A stretch of DNA of 33,300 nucleotides from Vicinamibacterales bacterium (GCA_029974175.1 JARKSS010000312.1:1-33300), one strand, 5' to 3'. Counted from the stretch's first letter, positions 1 through 8,301 are shown. Translations and numbers: made by a program. The notes: a model not told the origin generated them from the letters alone.

Positions 1-2040
1 GGCGGGCCGATCGTCCGCGACCGGGTCTTCTTCTTCGGGGCGATCGATCGCTCGTGGGAGCGGACCGGCCTGATCGCGCCCGAGGGCTTCCCGCTGCGCG
101 ACCAGGGGCCGGTGGACCGCAAGCGGAACATCACGTCGTACTCGGCCAAGGGAACGTTCCAGGCGGGCGACGCGCACCGCTTCGACGTCTCGGTCTTCGG
201 CGACCCATCCGAGGGTAAGAACGGGCCGCAGCGCCGCAGCGCGCTGCTCGGCGAGAACCTCACGTCCCGCTTCAGCGAGCTGGACTTCGGCGGGCACAAC
301 CAGACGGTGAGGTACGAGGGGATCCTCACCCCGACGTTCCTCGTGAGCGCGTCGTTCTCGCGCGCCACCAACACGATCGAGGAGCGGCCCTCGCTCAACG
401 AGTACTCCATCATCGACACCACGACGACACCGAACCTCCGCTTCGGCGGGATCGGGTTCTTCGAGAACAACGAGGGCGAGAACCTGCAGTACCAGGCGAA
501 GGCGACCTACATCCTGGGCGACCACGAGCTGCGCGGCGGGTTCCTCTACGAGGACATCACGTACGACAACATCGTGGGGCGGACCGGGCCGACCTTCATC
601 CTGCCGAACGGCGAGCCGACGGCGACGGGCGCCAGCGTCACGGTGCTGCCCGACCCGACGTTCGGGCGGGTCTACCGCGTGACGCGGGCGAACCTGACCA
701 ACGTCCGGGCGACCGAGCAGCGGTACACGAGCTTCTTCGTGCAGGACACGTGGAAGGTGCATCGCACCCTGACGATCAAGCCGGGCATCCGCTACGAGCA
801 GCAGAAGCTGGTGGGGAACCTGGCCGATCACCAGTGGGACGGCAACTGGGCACCGCGCATCGGCGCGGTGTGGGACCCGACGGGAGAGGGTCGCCTCAAG
901 GTCTTCGGCAACTGGGGGCGCTACTACGCCAAGGTGCCGAACGACCTCGCGGCGCGGGCGCTTTCGGCCGACGCGGGCGCCACCCGTGCCGACTACTTCG
1001 ACGAGGCGCTGACGCAGCCGGTGCCTGACGGCGTCCAGGCTGCCGGGACGACCCAGCACCTCCTGCTGGCGGGCCTGAGCCCCGCGGACTTCGACCCCGA
1101 CTCGAAGTCCACCTACTCCGACGAGTGGCTGGTCGGCACCGAGTTCGAGGTCCTGCCGCTGCTCAGCGTCGGCGTCAACTACCAGCGCCGGACCTTCGGG
1201 CGGATCCTGGAGGACATCGGCCAGGCGCCGGTGGTGGCGTACTTCCTCGAGCCGGGCGACCAGCTGGCCAGCGTGGAGTACTTCATCACCAACCCCGACA
1301 CCGGCACGCCGGTGGCGTTCCAGGAGAAGTACGGCGCGTCGTTCGAGGAGGCCATCCACGACTACGACGCGGTGACCTTCACCATCGAGAAGCGGTTTGC
1401 CAACCGGTGGGGCCTCCAGTCGTCGTACCGGCTGGCCTGGCTCGAGGGGACCTTCGAGGGGTTCTTCCGCAACGACAACGGGCAGTCCGACCCGGCGATC
1501 ACCTCGCTCTTCGACTTCCCGACCAACGACCCGAGCTACACGCTGCTCGGCGGGCCGCTCGGGTTCCGCGGCGACATCCGGTTCCTTGGCGCAGCGGGCC
1601 AGGGGCCGCTGCCGCTCGACCGGCGGCACTCGATCAAGGTGTACGGCAACTACCTGTTCGACTTCGGACTGAACTTCGGCGCCGGCCTGACGGCGCTGTC
1701 GGGCACGCCGCTGACAGCGCTCGCGTCGAACCCGGTTTACGACAACGCCGGCGAGATCCCCGAGACGCCGCGCGGCGCCGGGTTCGAGACGGTGGACGGC
1801 TTCCGAGACCGGACGCCGTGGGACACCCGGCTCGACCTGCACGCCGACTACTCGATCCCGCTCGGCCGGCAGCGGCTGACGCTGATCGCCCAGGTGTTCA
1901 ACGTGTTCAACCGGCGTGAGCCGCTGGACTACGACAACTACACCGAGGTCAGCTTCGGCGTGCCCAACCCCGACTTCGGGCGCGTCATCGCCTACCAGGC
2001 GCCTCGCAGTCTGCGCGTGGGCGCCCGCTTCGTGTTCTAG
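1..2040 (+). CDS. TonB-dependent receptor, 3' part (partial)
   Basis: The frame is open from the first base of the window, so the start lies upstream; 679 residues are visible. The first residues read GGPIVRDRVFFFGAIDRS, the plug-to-barrel junction typical of large SusC/OmpA-related TonB-dependent receptors with an N-terminal carboxypeptidase-regulatory domain. The rest is barrel sequence with alternating aromatic and polar residues, and it ends in the C-terminal phenylalanine (ARFVF) expected of proteins inserted by the Bam machinery. Such receptors import oligosaccharides or other large ligands across the outer membrane. The ligand cannot be read from the sequence, but the secreted fucosidase downstream suggests a fucosylated glycan (inference). 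A GC-rich hairpin follows the stop codon. An ATG-like start at 112 (GTG) is internal, not the true start. Confidence 0.88.
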   Translation, partial: GGPIVRDRVFFFGAIDRSWERTGLIAPEGFPLRDQGPVDRKRNITSYSAKGTFQAGDAHRFDVSVFGDPSEGKNGPQRRSALLGENLTSRFSELDFGGHNQTVRYEGILTPTFLVSASFSRATNTIEERPSLNEYSIIDTTTTPNLRFGGIGFFENNEGENLQYQAKATYILGDHELRGGFLYEDITYDNIVGRTGPTFILPNGEPTATGASVTVLPDPTFGRVYRVTRANLTNVRATEQRYTSFFVQDTWKVHRTLTIKPGIRYEQQKLVGNLADHQWDGNWAPRIGAVWDPTGEGRLKVFGNWGRYYAKVPNDLAARALSADAGATRADYFDEALTQPVPDGVQAAGTTQHLLLAGLSPADFDPDSKSTYSDEWLVGTEFEVLPLLSVGVNYQRRTFGRILEDIGQAPVVAYFLEPGDQLASVEYFITNPDTGTPVAFQEKYGASFEEAIHDYDAVTFTIEKRFANRWGLQSSYRLAWLEGTFEGFFRNDNGQSDPAITSLFDFPTNDPSYTLLGGPLGFRGDIRFLGAAGQGPLPLDRRHSIKVYGNYLFDFGLNFGAGLTALSGTPLTALASNPVYDNAGEIPETPRGAGFETVDGFRDRTPWDTRLDLHADYSIPLGRQRLTLIAQVFNVFNRREPLDYDNYTEVSFGVPNPDFGRVIAYQAPRSLRVGARFVF

Positions 2041-2054
2041 AGCGTTCCTCGGTT

Positions 2055-2080
2055 GGGGGCGGGCCGGGCGGCCCGCCCCC
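2055..2080 (+). terminator. GC-rich hairpin after TonB receptor
   Basis: A perfect 11-bp stem (2055-2065 with 2070-2080) closes a 4-base GGGC loop 14 bases after the receptor stop codon. A pyrimidine-rich tail follows, but there is no run of T, so it is a non-canonical terminator or an mRNA 3'-end stabiliser. Confidence 0.5.
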
Positions 2081-2112
2081 CCTTCCTCCCCGTCCCTCCA
2101 CTGACGATTTCG

Positions 2113-2207
2113 ACCACGAAGAACACCGAGAACGAAGACAAGCGATGGGCCGCCGACGGCCGGCAGCCGGCACCCCGAGTCTTCGTGTCCTTTGTGTCCT
2201 GTGTGGT
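2113..2207. repeat. Intergenic inverted-repeat element, CACRAAGRACAC type (copy A)
   Basis: The arm at 2113-2139 begins ACCACGAAGAACACC. The arm at 2179-2207, read on the other strand, begins ACCACACAGGACACAAAGGA. They form an imperfect inverted repeat of about 28 bp around a GC-rich core. The same motif flanks the trpC-trpF spacer (12469-12647), so this is a dispersed element. No coding function is seen. The rest of the 2041-2345 gap holds the hairpin at 2055 and a weak promoter candidate near 2274. Confidence 0.55.
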
Positions 2208-2248
2208 TCCGATCGTGGACTCGATCGCAGCGTGATCGGGCCTGCCCC

Positions 2249-2279
2249 TTTTCGGGAGTGGCAGCGAACCGGATAGAAT
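2249..2279 (+). promoter_or_regulatory. Possible promoter for fucosidase operon
   Basis: A good -10 hexamer, TAGAAT (2274-2279), lies 67 bases before the fucosidase ATG. The only -35 candidate is a weak TTTTCG (2249-2254) at 19-bp spacing. This is the most AT-rich patch upstream of the gene. Confidence 0.3.
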
Positions 2280-2345
2280 GCCGGCTGTCGGCCGGGCCGT
2301 GAGGGCGTGACGCGCTGCCCGGCCCAACCCTGGAGGGGGTGTGGC

Positions 2346-3812
2346 ATGAGAGCGCTGACAGGGCTTCTCGTCCTCGCATGCACCGTGGGCCTGGCGGGGC
2401 AGGGCTACCAGCCGACGTGGGAGTCGATCGACAAGCGGCCGACGCCTTCGTGGTTCACCGACGCGAAGTTCGGCATTTTCATCCACTGGGGCGTGTACTC
2501 GGTGCCGGCCTACGCTCCGGTGTTGCCGGGCAAGCTCGCCTACGCCGAGTGGTACTGGAATGCGATGACGCGCGGCCGCGACGACCCGAAGGCCAGCGAG
2601 ATCCAGCGCGGTACGTGGGCCTACCACCAGAAGATGTACGGCGCCGACTTCCCCTACCATGAATTCGCGAAGCAGTTTTGCGCGGAGCTGTTCGACCCGG
2701 ATCACTGGGCCGACGTCTTCGCCCGCTCGGGCGCCCGCTACGTCGTCCTCACCTCGAAGCACCACGAGGGCTTCGCGCTCTGGCCCAGCAGGGAGGCGTC
2801 GGCCATCTGGGGCCGGCCGTGGAACGCCGTCGAGATCGGACCGAAGCGTGACGTGCTCGGCGACCTGACCGAGGCGGTGCGTCGCAAGGGGCTGCGGATG
2901 GGGTACTACTACTCGCTCTACGAGTGGTACAACCCGGTGTGGCTGACGGACAAGCCGCGGTACGTGCGCGAGCACGGCTTCCCGCAGTTCAAGGACCTGG
3001 TGACGCGCTACCGGCCGTCGATCATCTTCAGCGACGGGGAGTGGGACCTTCCCTCGTCCGAGTGGCGAAGCCCCGAGCTGCTCGCCTGGCTCTTCAACGA
3101 GTCGCCCGTCCGCGACGAGGTGGTGATCAACGACCGGTGGGGCAGCGACTCGCGGCACAGGCATGGCGGCTACTGGACCACCGAGTACACGCCCGGCATG
3201 AGCGGCATGGAGCATCCCTGGGAGGAAAGCCGCGGCATGGGATTCAGCTACGGCTACAACCGGGCCGAGCGCCTCGAGCACTACCGCAGTGGCCGCGAGC
3301 TGGTCATCATGCTGATCGACCTGGTGAGCCGCGGCGGCAACCTGCTGCTCGACATCGGGCCCGACGCCAACGGCACCATCCCCGTCATCATGGAGGAGCG
3401 CCTCATCCAGATCGGCGACTGGCTCAAAGTGAACGGCGAGGCGATCTACGGCACGCGCCCGTGGACCGCCACGCGGCAGTGGAGCGCGGGCCAGGTGCCG
3501 AAGGTCGAGTACGGCAAGGAGTACTCGGCTGCCTACGATGTCATGGCGCTCGTCGCACCGCCGGAAACAGGGAAGGCGGCGATCGAGGCGTTCTTCACCG
3601 CCAAGGGCAACGACGTCTACGCGATCCTGCCGCGCTGGCCGGGGCGCCGCTTCACCGTGAAGGAGGTGAGCGGCGTGAAGTCGGTGACCCTGCTCGGGTC
3701 CCCGCCTCCGCTGCGCTTCAGCGCCGAGGGCGACGGCGTGTCGATCGAGTTGCCCGAGCTGCCCGAGGCGCTGCGCACGCAGCCGGCCTGGGTGTTGAAG
3801 CTCGGCCGGTGA
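2346..3812 (+). CDS. Secreted alpha-L-fucosidase, GH29
   Basis: The 488-residue product hydrolyses terminal alpha-L-fucose from glycans by a retaining mechanism. Residues 1-20 (MRALTGLLVLACTVGLAGQG) form a signal peptide, so it acts in the periplasm or outside the cell. GH29 hallmarks are FGIFIHWGVYSVPAYAP (42-58), YVVLTSKHHEGF (132-143) with the substrate-binding His pair, and IIFSDGEWD, where Asp230 fits the catalytic nucleophile. SRGGNLLLDIGPDANGTIP marks the end of the catalytic barrel. Start 2346 was chosen over the longer in-frame start at 2307 because GGAGGGGG (2332-2339) sits 6 bases upstream and the signal peptide begins there. The next gene, an oxidoreductase, follows after 57 bases and is probably co-transcribed. 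The exact linkage specificity is not deducible. Confidence 0.92.
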   Translation: MRALTGLLVLACTVGLAGQGYQPTWESIDKRPTPSWFTDAKFGIFIHWGVYSVPAYAPVLPGKLAYAEWYWNAMTRGRDDPKASEIQRGTWAYHQKMYGADFPYHEFAKQFCAELFDPDHWADVFARSGARYVVLTSKHHEGFALWPSREASAIWGRPWNAVEIGPKRDVLGDLTEAVRRKGLRMGYYYSLYEWYNPVWLTDKPRYVREHGFPQFKDLVTRYRPSIIFSDGEWDLPSSEWRSPELLAWLFNESPVRDEVVINDRWGSDSRHRHGGYWTTEYTPGMSGMEHPWEESRGMGFSYGYNRAERLEHYRSGRELVIMLIDLVSRGGNLLLDIGPDANGTIPVIMEERLIQIGDWLKVNGEAIYGTRPWTATRQWSAGQVPKVEYGKEYSAAYDVMALVAPPETGKAAIEAFFTAKGNDVYAILPRWPGRRFTVKEVSGVKSVTLLGSPPPLRFSAEGDGVSIELPELPEALRTQPAWVLKLGR

Positions 3813-3869
3813 GGGACGATAATCGACGCGTCCTCGCGGCGCATCGCACAGTCAAAGGAGGCAGGACCG

Positions 3870-5054
3870 ATGGCAAAGACCGTTAACGTGGCCTTGATCG
3901 GGCAGGGCTTCATGGGGCGCACCCACAGCAACGCCTACCTGAAGGTGGCCAAGTTCTTCACCAACCTTCCGGCCGTCCCGGTCATGCACACGTCGTTCGG
4001 CATGAAGAACGAGGACTGCAACGCCTTCACCTCGCGCTGGGGCTGGCAGCACTGCAGCACCGACTGGGAGAAGACGGTTCGCAGCGAGGAGATCGACCTG
4101 GTCGACATCGTGACGCCGAACTACATGCACATGGAGCCCGCGCTGGCGGCGCTCGAGGCCGGCAAGCCGGTCGCCACCGAGAAGCCCCTGGCGGGCACAC
4201 TGGCCGACGCCCGGAAGATGGTCGAGGCGGCCAAGCAGGCGAAGGTGCCGACCTTCGTCTGGTACAACTACCGGCGGGTTCCGGCGGTGGCGCTCGCGTA
4301 CCAGCTCGTCAGGGAAGGCCGGATCGGCCGCATCTACCACGTGCGCTGCGTGTACCTCCAGGACTGGGGCGGCCCCGACACCCCGCTGGCCTGGCGCTTC
4401 CAGAAGAAGCTGGCCGGCAGCGGCGCCCACGGCGACCTCAACGCCCACATCGTGGACATGGCCCGCTTCGTCACCGGCGACGAGATCGTCGAGGTGACCG
4501 GCGCGATTGCCGAGACCTTCATCAAGGAGCGCCCGCTCGCCTCGGCCGGCGCCACCGGGGGCATCGTCCAGAAGACGAAGAGCCGGGCCAAGGGGCGCGT
4601 GGACGTGGACGACGCGGTGCTGTTCCTGGCGAGGTTCCGGAAGGGGGCGGTGGCCAGCTTCGAGGCGACGCGCCTGGCCACCGGTTACAAGAACCGCAAC
4701 GGGTTCGAGATCCACGGCGAGAAGGGGGCCCTGCGGTTCAACTTCGAGGACATGAACTACCTCGACTTCTACGACAACACCGAGGATCCCAAGACCGCTT
4801 CGTGGCGGCACATCATCGTCACCTCGGGAGGGAATCATCCGTACGTCGGGGCGTGGTGGCCCGACGCGCACATCCTCGGGTACGAGCACGGCTTCGTGAA
4901 CCAGGCGGCCGACATCATGCACGTGCTGGCCCGCCGGAAACCCGTGGTCCCGGTGCCCGACTTCGCCGACGCCTACGAGACGCAGCGCGTGCTCGAGGCG
5001 GCGCTGCTCAGCGCGAAGGAGCGCACGCCCATCAAGATCTCCGAACTGAAGTAA
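3870..5054 (+). CDS. Gfo/Idh/MocA-family oxidoreductase
   Basis: This 394-residue NAD(P)-dependent sugar or cyclitol dehydrogenase has an N-terminal Rossmann fold with GQGFMG (11-16). The family EKP motif is at 104-106; its Lys takes part in catalysis. Asp189 and His193 in GDLNAHIVD match the catalytic D-x3-H pair. A C-terminal alpha/beta substrate domain carries a short basic insertion (KTKSRAKGR) before VDVDD. No signal peptide is visible, so it is cytoplasmic. A strong Shine-Dalgarno (AAAGGAGG, 3854-3861) fixes the start. It lies 57 bases after the fucosidase gene, which suggests it oxidises fucose or another sugar released from the same glycan; that is inference, since the family is very broad. 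A hairpin follows the stop codon. Confidence 0.88.
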   Translation: MAKTVNVALIGQGFMGRTHSNAYLKVAKFFTNLPAVPVMHTSFGMKNEDCNAFTSRWGWQHCSTDWEKTVRSEEIDLVDIVTPNYMHMEPALAALEAGKPVATEKPLAGTLADARKMVEAAKQAKVPTFVWYNYRRVPAVALAYQLVREGRIGRIYHVRCVYLQDWGGPDTPLAWRFQKKLAGSGAHGDLNAHIVDMARFVTGDEIVEVTGAIAETFIKERPLASAGATGGIVQKTKSRAKGRVDVDDAVLFLARFRKGAVASFEATRLATGYKNRNGFEIHGEKGALRFNFEDMNYLDFYDNTEDPKTASWRHIIVTSGGNHPYVGAWWPDAHILGYEHGFVNQAADIMHVLARRKPVVPVPDFADAYETQRVLEAALLSAKERTPIKISELK

Positions 5055-5055
5055 A

Positions 5056-5091
5056 GGCGACCCTCGTGGTCGCCCCGGCCACGTGGGGCCG
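5056..5091. terminator. Hairpins between convergent genes
   Basis: GGCGACC (5056-5062) pairs with GGTCGCC (5068-5074) around a 5-base loop, and CGGCC/GGCCG (5076-5080 with 5087-5091) forms a second small stem. They lie between the convergent oxidoreductase and GH15 genes, where a bidirectional terminator is expected. There is no T-tract. Confidence 0.4.
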
Positions 5092-5111
5092 TCCCGGAAA
5101 CGTGACGTTCT

Positions 5112-6935
5112 TCACGCTTTCGGTACGGCCCCGCGACCCTCGCCACGGCTCTCGGCCGGGCCGTGCGCCCGCGCCAAGTTCCTCGCCGTGTTCACCAACC
5201 CGACGTGGGAGAACGCCTGGGGAAAGTTGCCCACGAGCCGCCGGGCGCCGACGTCGTACTCTTCCGCAAGCAGCCCCACGTCGTTGGCGACGCCGACCAG
5301 GCGTTCGAAGAGGGCGCGTGCTTCGTCGTAGCGGCCCGCCAGAACGTAGTTGTCGGCGAGCCAGAACGAGCAGGGCAGGAAGGTCCCCTCACCGGCCGGC
5401 AGGCCGTCCACCTCCTGCTGCCGCTCCTCGATCGGGTAGCGGTGCACGAACCCGTCACGCAGCAGGCCTCGCTCGACCAACGCAACGGTGCCGGCGACGC
5501 GGGGATCTCGCGCAGGGAGGAAGCCGACGAGCGGAATCATCAGCAGGCTCGCGTCCGGGATTCTCGACCCGTAGTACTGGGTGAAGGCGTTCAACCCGAC
5601 GTCGAACCCGCGCGAGCACACCTCGTCGTGGATCTCGGCGCGCAGCGCCCGCCAGCGGTCCGCCGGACCGTCGAGGCCGGCTTCTTCCGCCGCCGTCACC
5701 GCCCGGTCGAACGCGACCCACGCCATCACCTTCGAGTGCGTGAAGTGGCGCCGCGGGCCGCGCACCTCCCAGATGCCCTCGTCGGGCGCACGCCAGATCT
5801 TCTCGAGGTGTCGCAGCATCGCCTTCTGCAGGGCCCACGCGTCGCGGTCGGGAGGCAAGCCGGCTCGACGCGCCACGTCCAGCACGTCCATCATCTCGCC
5901 ATAGACATCGAGCTGCAGCTGTCCCGAGGCCGCGTTCCCGACCCGGACCGGGCGCGACTCCTCGTAGCCGGGCAGCCACGGGAGCTCCAACTCCGGGAGC
6001 CGCCGCTCACCCGCAGGACCGTAGAGGATTTGCAGATCCGCCGGGTCTCCCGCCACGGCCCTCAGCAGCCAGTTGCGCCAGGCCGCCGCCTCTTCGAGAT
6101 AGCCGCCGATGCTCAAGGCGAAGAGGGTGAAGGTCGCATCGCGAATCCAGCAGTAGCGGTAGTCCCAGTTGCGCACACCGCCAAGCTTCTCGGGAAGCGA
6201 GGTCGTTGGCGCGGCGACGATCCCCCCCGTGGGCGCGTAGGTCAGTGCCTTGAGCGTGACGAGCGAGCGGAGCACCTGCTCGCGCCAGGGTCCCTGGTAG
6301 GTGCAGTGGCGCGTCCAGTCGCGCCACCAGGACAGCGTGTCGGTGAGGGCCTTGGCGGCGTCGGGCGCCGGGTTTTGGAGCTCCTCGTGCGACGGGTGCC
6401 AGGCGAGAACGAACGTCACCTGCTCACCCGCCCTGACCTCGAAGGTCGCGTGCGTGGTGAGGTCGCGTCCCTCGGTCGCGACGCCGGGCCAGAGGCTCAG
6501 CGCGTCCGGGCCGCCGATGGCGAACAGCCTCCCGTCCATCGAGCGGACCCAGGGGACGATCGAGCCGTAGTCGAACCGGATCACCAGCTCCATCTCGACG
6601 GTCACAGACCCCTGAACGCCCTCGATCAGGCGGACGAGGTCGGGTTCCCGGTCGCGCGGCGGCATGAAGTCGATGACGCGCATCCGCCCCGCGCGCGTTT
6701 CGAACTCCTGGCAGAGCACGAGCGAATCCTCGAGGTAGCGGCGCGAGACGGCACGACCTCCCCCAGCCGGCGCGATGAGCCAGCGTCCGTGGTTGTGAGT
6801 GCCCAGCAAGGCCGCGAAGCAGGCGGGGGCGTCGAAGCGGGGCAGGCAGAGCCAGTCGATGGAACCGTCGCGGCCCACCAGCGCGGCCGTCTGGGTATCC
6901 CCGATGATCGCGTAATCCTCGAGGGGAAGGGCCAT
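5112..6935 (-). CDS. GH15 family glycosidase (glucoamylase/trehalase-like)
   Basis: This 607-residue intracellular enzyme of the bacterial GH15 type has an N-terminal beta-sandwich (about 1-210) followed by an (alpha/alpha)6 barrel. Key signatures are the substrate-binding NWDYRYCWIRDA (256-267), the probable general acid Glu390 in DEGIWE, and the probable general base Glu516 in AGEGTFLPCSFW. There is no signal peptide. Members cleave alpha-glucosides such as maltodextrins, or trehalose; the sequence alone does not separate these. The start at 6935 (MALPLEDYAIIGDTQT) is where family similarity begins. A longer frame to 7142 would run into the divergent DUF421 gene and encodes an unlikely Arg-rich leader. 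No clear Shine-Dalgarno is seen; an extended -10 (TGCTACATT, minus strand, 6954-6962) suggests a short leader. Confidence 0.88.
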   Translation of the reverse strand: MALPLEDYAIIGDTQTAALVGRDGSIDWLCLPRFDAPACFAALLGTHNHGRWLIAPAGGGRAVSRRYLEDSLVLCQEFETRAGRMRVIDFMPPRDREPDLVRLIEGVQGSVTVEMELVIRFDYGSIVPWVRSMDGRLFAIGGPDALSLWPGVATEGRDLTTHATFEVRAGEQVTFVLAWHPSHEELQNPAPDAAKALTDTLSWWRDWTRHCTYQGPWREQVLRSLVTLKALTYAPTGGIVAAPTTSLPEKLGGVRNWDYRYCWIRDATFTLFALSIGGYLEEAAAWRNWLLRAVAGDPADLQILYGPAGERRLPELELPWLPGYEESRPVRVGNAASGQLQLDVYGEMMDVLDVARRAGLPPDRDAWALQKAMLRHLEKIWRAPDEGIWEVRGPRRHFTHSKVMAWVAFDRAVTAAEEAGLDGPADRWRALRAEIHDEVCSRGFDVGLNAFTQYYGSRIPDASLLMIPLVGFLPARDPRVAGTVALVERGLLRDGFVHRYPIEERQQEVDGLPAGEGTFLPCSFWLADNYVLAGRYDEARALFERLVGVANDVGLLAEEYDVGARRLVGNFPQAFSHVGLVNTARNLARAHGPAESRGEGRGAVPKA

Positions 6936-7074
6936 CGGCTTGTACCGCCGGGGAATGTAGCAAGGGGAGTTCCGGCGCGGCCTTTCAGCCCGCGTCGCCC
7001 GGCGGCACCGCCTTCGCATGAACCTTTTGACGTGTTGTCCGTGACGCTTCGTCCGGAATGCCGGGCTGGCCTTG

Positions 7075-7599
7075 ATGGAGGTTGACTGGGGGCAGGTCTT
7101 CGCGTTCGAGACGCCGTGGCTCGAGATCATCCTTCGAGGCACCGCAGTCTATCTTGGCCTGTTCCTGCTGCTGCGCTTCGTCCTCAAGCGGCAGGCCGGG
7201 ACGGTCGGCATCACCGACCTCCTCGTCATCGTCCTGATAGCCGACGCGGCTCAAAACGCGATGGCCGACGACTACCAGTCGATCCCTGACGGGCTGCTCC
7301 TGGTGGCCGTCATCATCTTCTGGAGCCATATGCTCGACTGGCTGGGCTACAGGATCCCGGTGCTCAACCGTCTCGTTCACCCTCCGCCACTGCCCCTCAT
7401 CCGGGACGGCAGGCTGCTGCGCCAGAACATGCGGCGCGAGTTGATCAGCGAGGAGGAACTGCTGTCCCAGCTGCGCGAGCAGGGCGTGCTCGACATCAAG
7501 GAGGTGAAGATGGCGTGCATGGAGGGCGACGGGCGGGTGAGCGTGGTGCCCGCCGACAGGCAGCAGGGCTCGCAGGGCAACGAGCGGCGCGTGACGTGA
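7075..7599 (+). CDS. DUF421 (YetF-like) membrane protein
   Basis: The 174-residue protein has three hydrophobic segments in its first 85 residues (around WLEIILRGTAVYLGLFLLLRF, then TDLLVIVLIADAA, then LLLVAVIIFWSHMLDWLGY). A soluble tail follows with PLPLIRDGRLLRQNMRRELI, EEELLSQLREQG and DIKEVKMACMEGDGRVSVVP, the diagnostic DUF421 order. The family has no firmly assigned biochemical role; some members affect spore germination or stress traits. At about 175 residues it is shorter than Bacillus YetF-type proteins of about 220-290. ATG at 7075 is preceded by an in-frame TTG at 7072. No good Shine-Dalgarno is seen. The repeat protein follows after 53 bases, likely in the same transcript. Confidence 0.8.
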   Translation: MEVDWGQVFAFETPWLEIILRGTAVYLGLFLLLRFVLKRQAGTVGITDLLVIVLIADAAQNAMADDYQSIPDGLLLVAVIIFWSHMLDWLGYRIPVLNRLVHPPPLPLIRDGRLLRQNMRRELISEEELLSQLREQGVLDIKEVKMACMEGDGRVSVVPADRQQGSQGNERRVT

Positions 7600-7652
7600 G
7601 CGGCGCCGGCTCGGAACCGGCACGGATGGATGAAGGAGAGAGAGGAGAGCTC

Positions 7653-8129
7653 ATGGCCGAAGCAGCAGGCTCGTCGATGGCGGAGGGCGGCAGGGAACAG
7701 GACAAGGGCGGCGAGGGCGTGCGGGAAGAGGCCGTGGTCCGGGCACACCGGGGTTTCTTCCCGGTGGTCTACGGCCACGACGTCGAGGTCAAGCAAGGCG
7801 GCGGCGCCTTCCTCATCGCCAGGGACGAACTGGAGATCGAGCAGGGAGGCGGGCAGTGCATGATTGGCCTGCGGAAGCTCGAGGTCGAGCAGGGCGGCTG
7901 CGCGGTCATGGTGGCCGGGCGGGCCGAGGTGAAGCGAGGCCTGATCGGAATCCTGCTGGCGGCGAACGCCGAAGTGAAAGAGGGCAGCCGGGTGCTCATG
8001 ACCGCGCCGCAGGCCATCGCGGCCGGCATCGTGGCGGGTGCGGTCGTGGCGCTGGCCAGGCTGCTGGGAGACCGACGCGATCGCCGCCGGCTGCGCGAGG
8101 TTGCCGGCAGCACCACGCCGGGAATCTAG
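7653..8129 (+). CDS. Unknown small protein with 16-residue beta-type repeats and C-terminal hydrophobic helix
   Basis: I do not recognise this 158-residue protein. After an acidic, Gly-rich N-terminus (about 1-35), residues about 48-125 are five tandem units of 15-16 residues: DVEVKQGGGAFLIAR, DELEIEQGGGQCMIGL, RKLEVEQGGCAVMVAG, RAEVKRGLIGILLAA, NAEVKEGSRVLMTA. The alternating hydrophobic pattern and Gly turns look like a small beta-solenoid, as in bactofilins. A hydrophobic stretch (AIAAGIVAGAVVALARLL) then ends in a basic tail, suggesting membrane attachment at the C-terminus. GAGGAG (7642-7647) supports the start at 7653; ATG 7626 is an alternative. The stop codon TAG is the outer edge of the palindromic repeat at 8126-8249. 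Function unknown. Confidence 0.7.
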   Translation: MAEAAGSSMAEGGREQDKGGEGVREEAVVRAHRGFFPVVYGHDVEVKQGGGAFLIARDELEIEQGGGQCMIGLRKLEVEQGGCAVMVAGRAEVKRGLIGILLAANAEVKEGSRVLMTAPQAIAAGIVAGAVVALARLLGDRRDRRRLREVAGSTTPGI

Positions 8130-8249
8130 CAGGTTGCTGTGAAGAAAGAAGCCTGCGATGCAATAGGAAAAATGGAGAATGAAGAAAGGGCATGTTTCTA
8201 CATTTTTCCCTCTTGCATTTCAGGCCGCGGTTCTTCAGCGGCCTGCTAG
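8126..8249. mobile_element. 124-bp palindromic MITE-like element
   Basis: Two 54-base arms (8126-8179 and 8196-8249) are imperfect inverted copies. Both outer tips read CTAGCAGG inward, and both inner parts contain GGAAAAATG followed by AGAA. A 16-base spacer separates them. The right arm also forms its own hairpin (AGGCCGC/GCGGCCT). The interior is distinctly AT-rich against the surrounding DNA. No open frame is present, so it would be non-autonomous. It donates the stop codon of the upstream gene and ends 22 bases before the trp promoter. Confidence 0.65.
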
Positions 8250-8251
8250 CT

Positions 8252-8268
8252 CCGGGGCGAGGCCCCGG
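8252..8268 (+). terminator. Short GC hairpin before trp promoter
   Basis: CCGGGGC (8252-8258) pairs with GCCCCGG (8262-8268) around a 3-base loop, between the palindromic element and the trp -35 box. It may end transcription from the DUF421/repeat-protein unit. No T-run is present. Confidence 0.3.
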
Positions 8269-8271
8269 CAG

Positions 8272-8301
8272 TTGACAACCCCGGCCCGTCGCTGCTACCG
8301 T
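8272..8301 (+). promoter_or_regulatory. Probable trp operon promoter
   Basis: A consensus -35, TTGACA (8272-8277), is followed after 18 bases by TACCGT (8296-8301). The -10 is weak but preceded by the extended-minus-10 TG (TGCTACCGT). Transcription would begin near 8308, just ahead of the Trp-rich leader frame. Confidence 0.5.

Noticed and set aside
5163-7085. 640-codon frame antisense to the GH15 gene
   Set aside because: It is a GC-driven shadow; the GH15 catalytic motifs are on the minus strand.
6936-7142. 69-codon N-terminal extension of the GH15 enzyme
   Set aside because: The peptide is Arg-rich without signal-peptide features and would overlap the divergent DUF421 gene.
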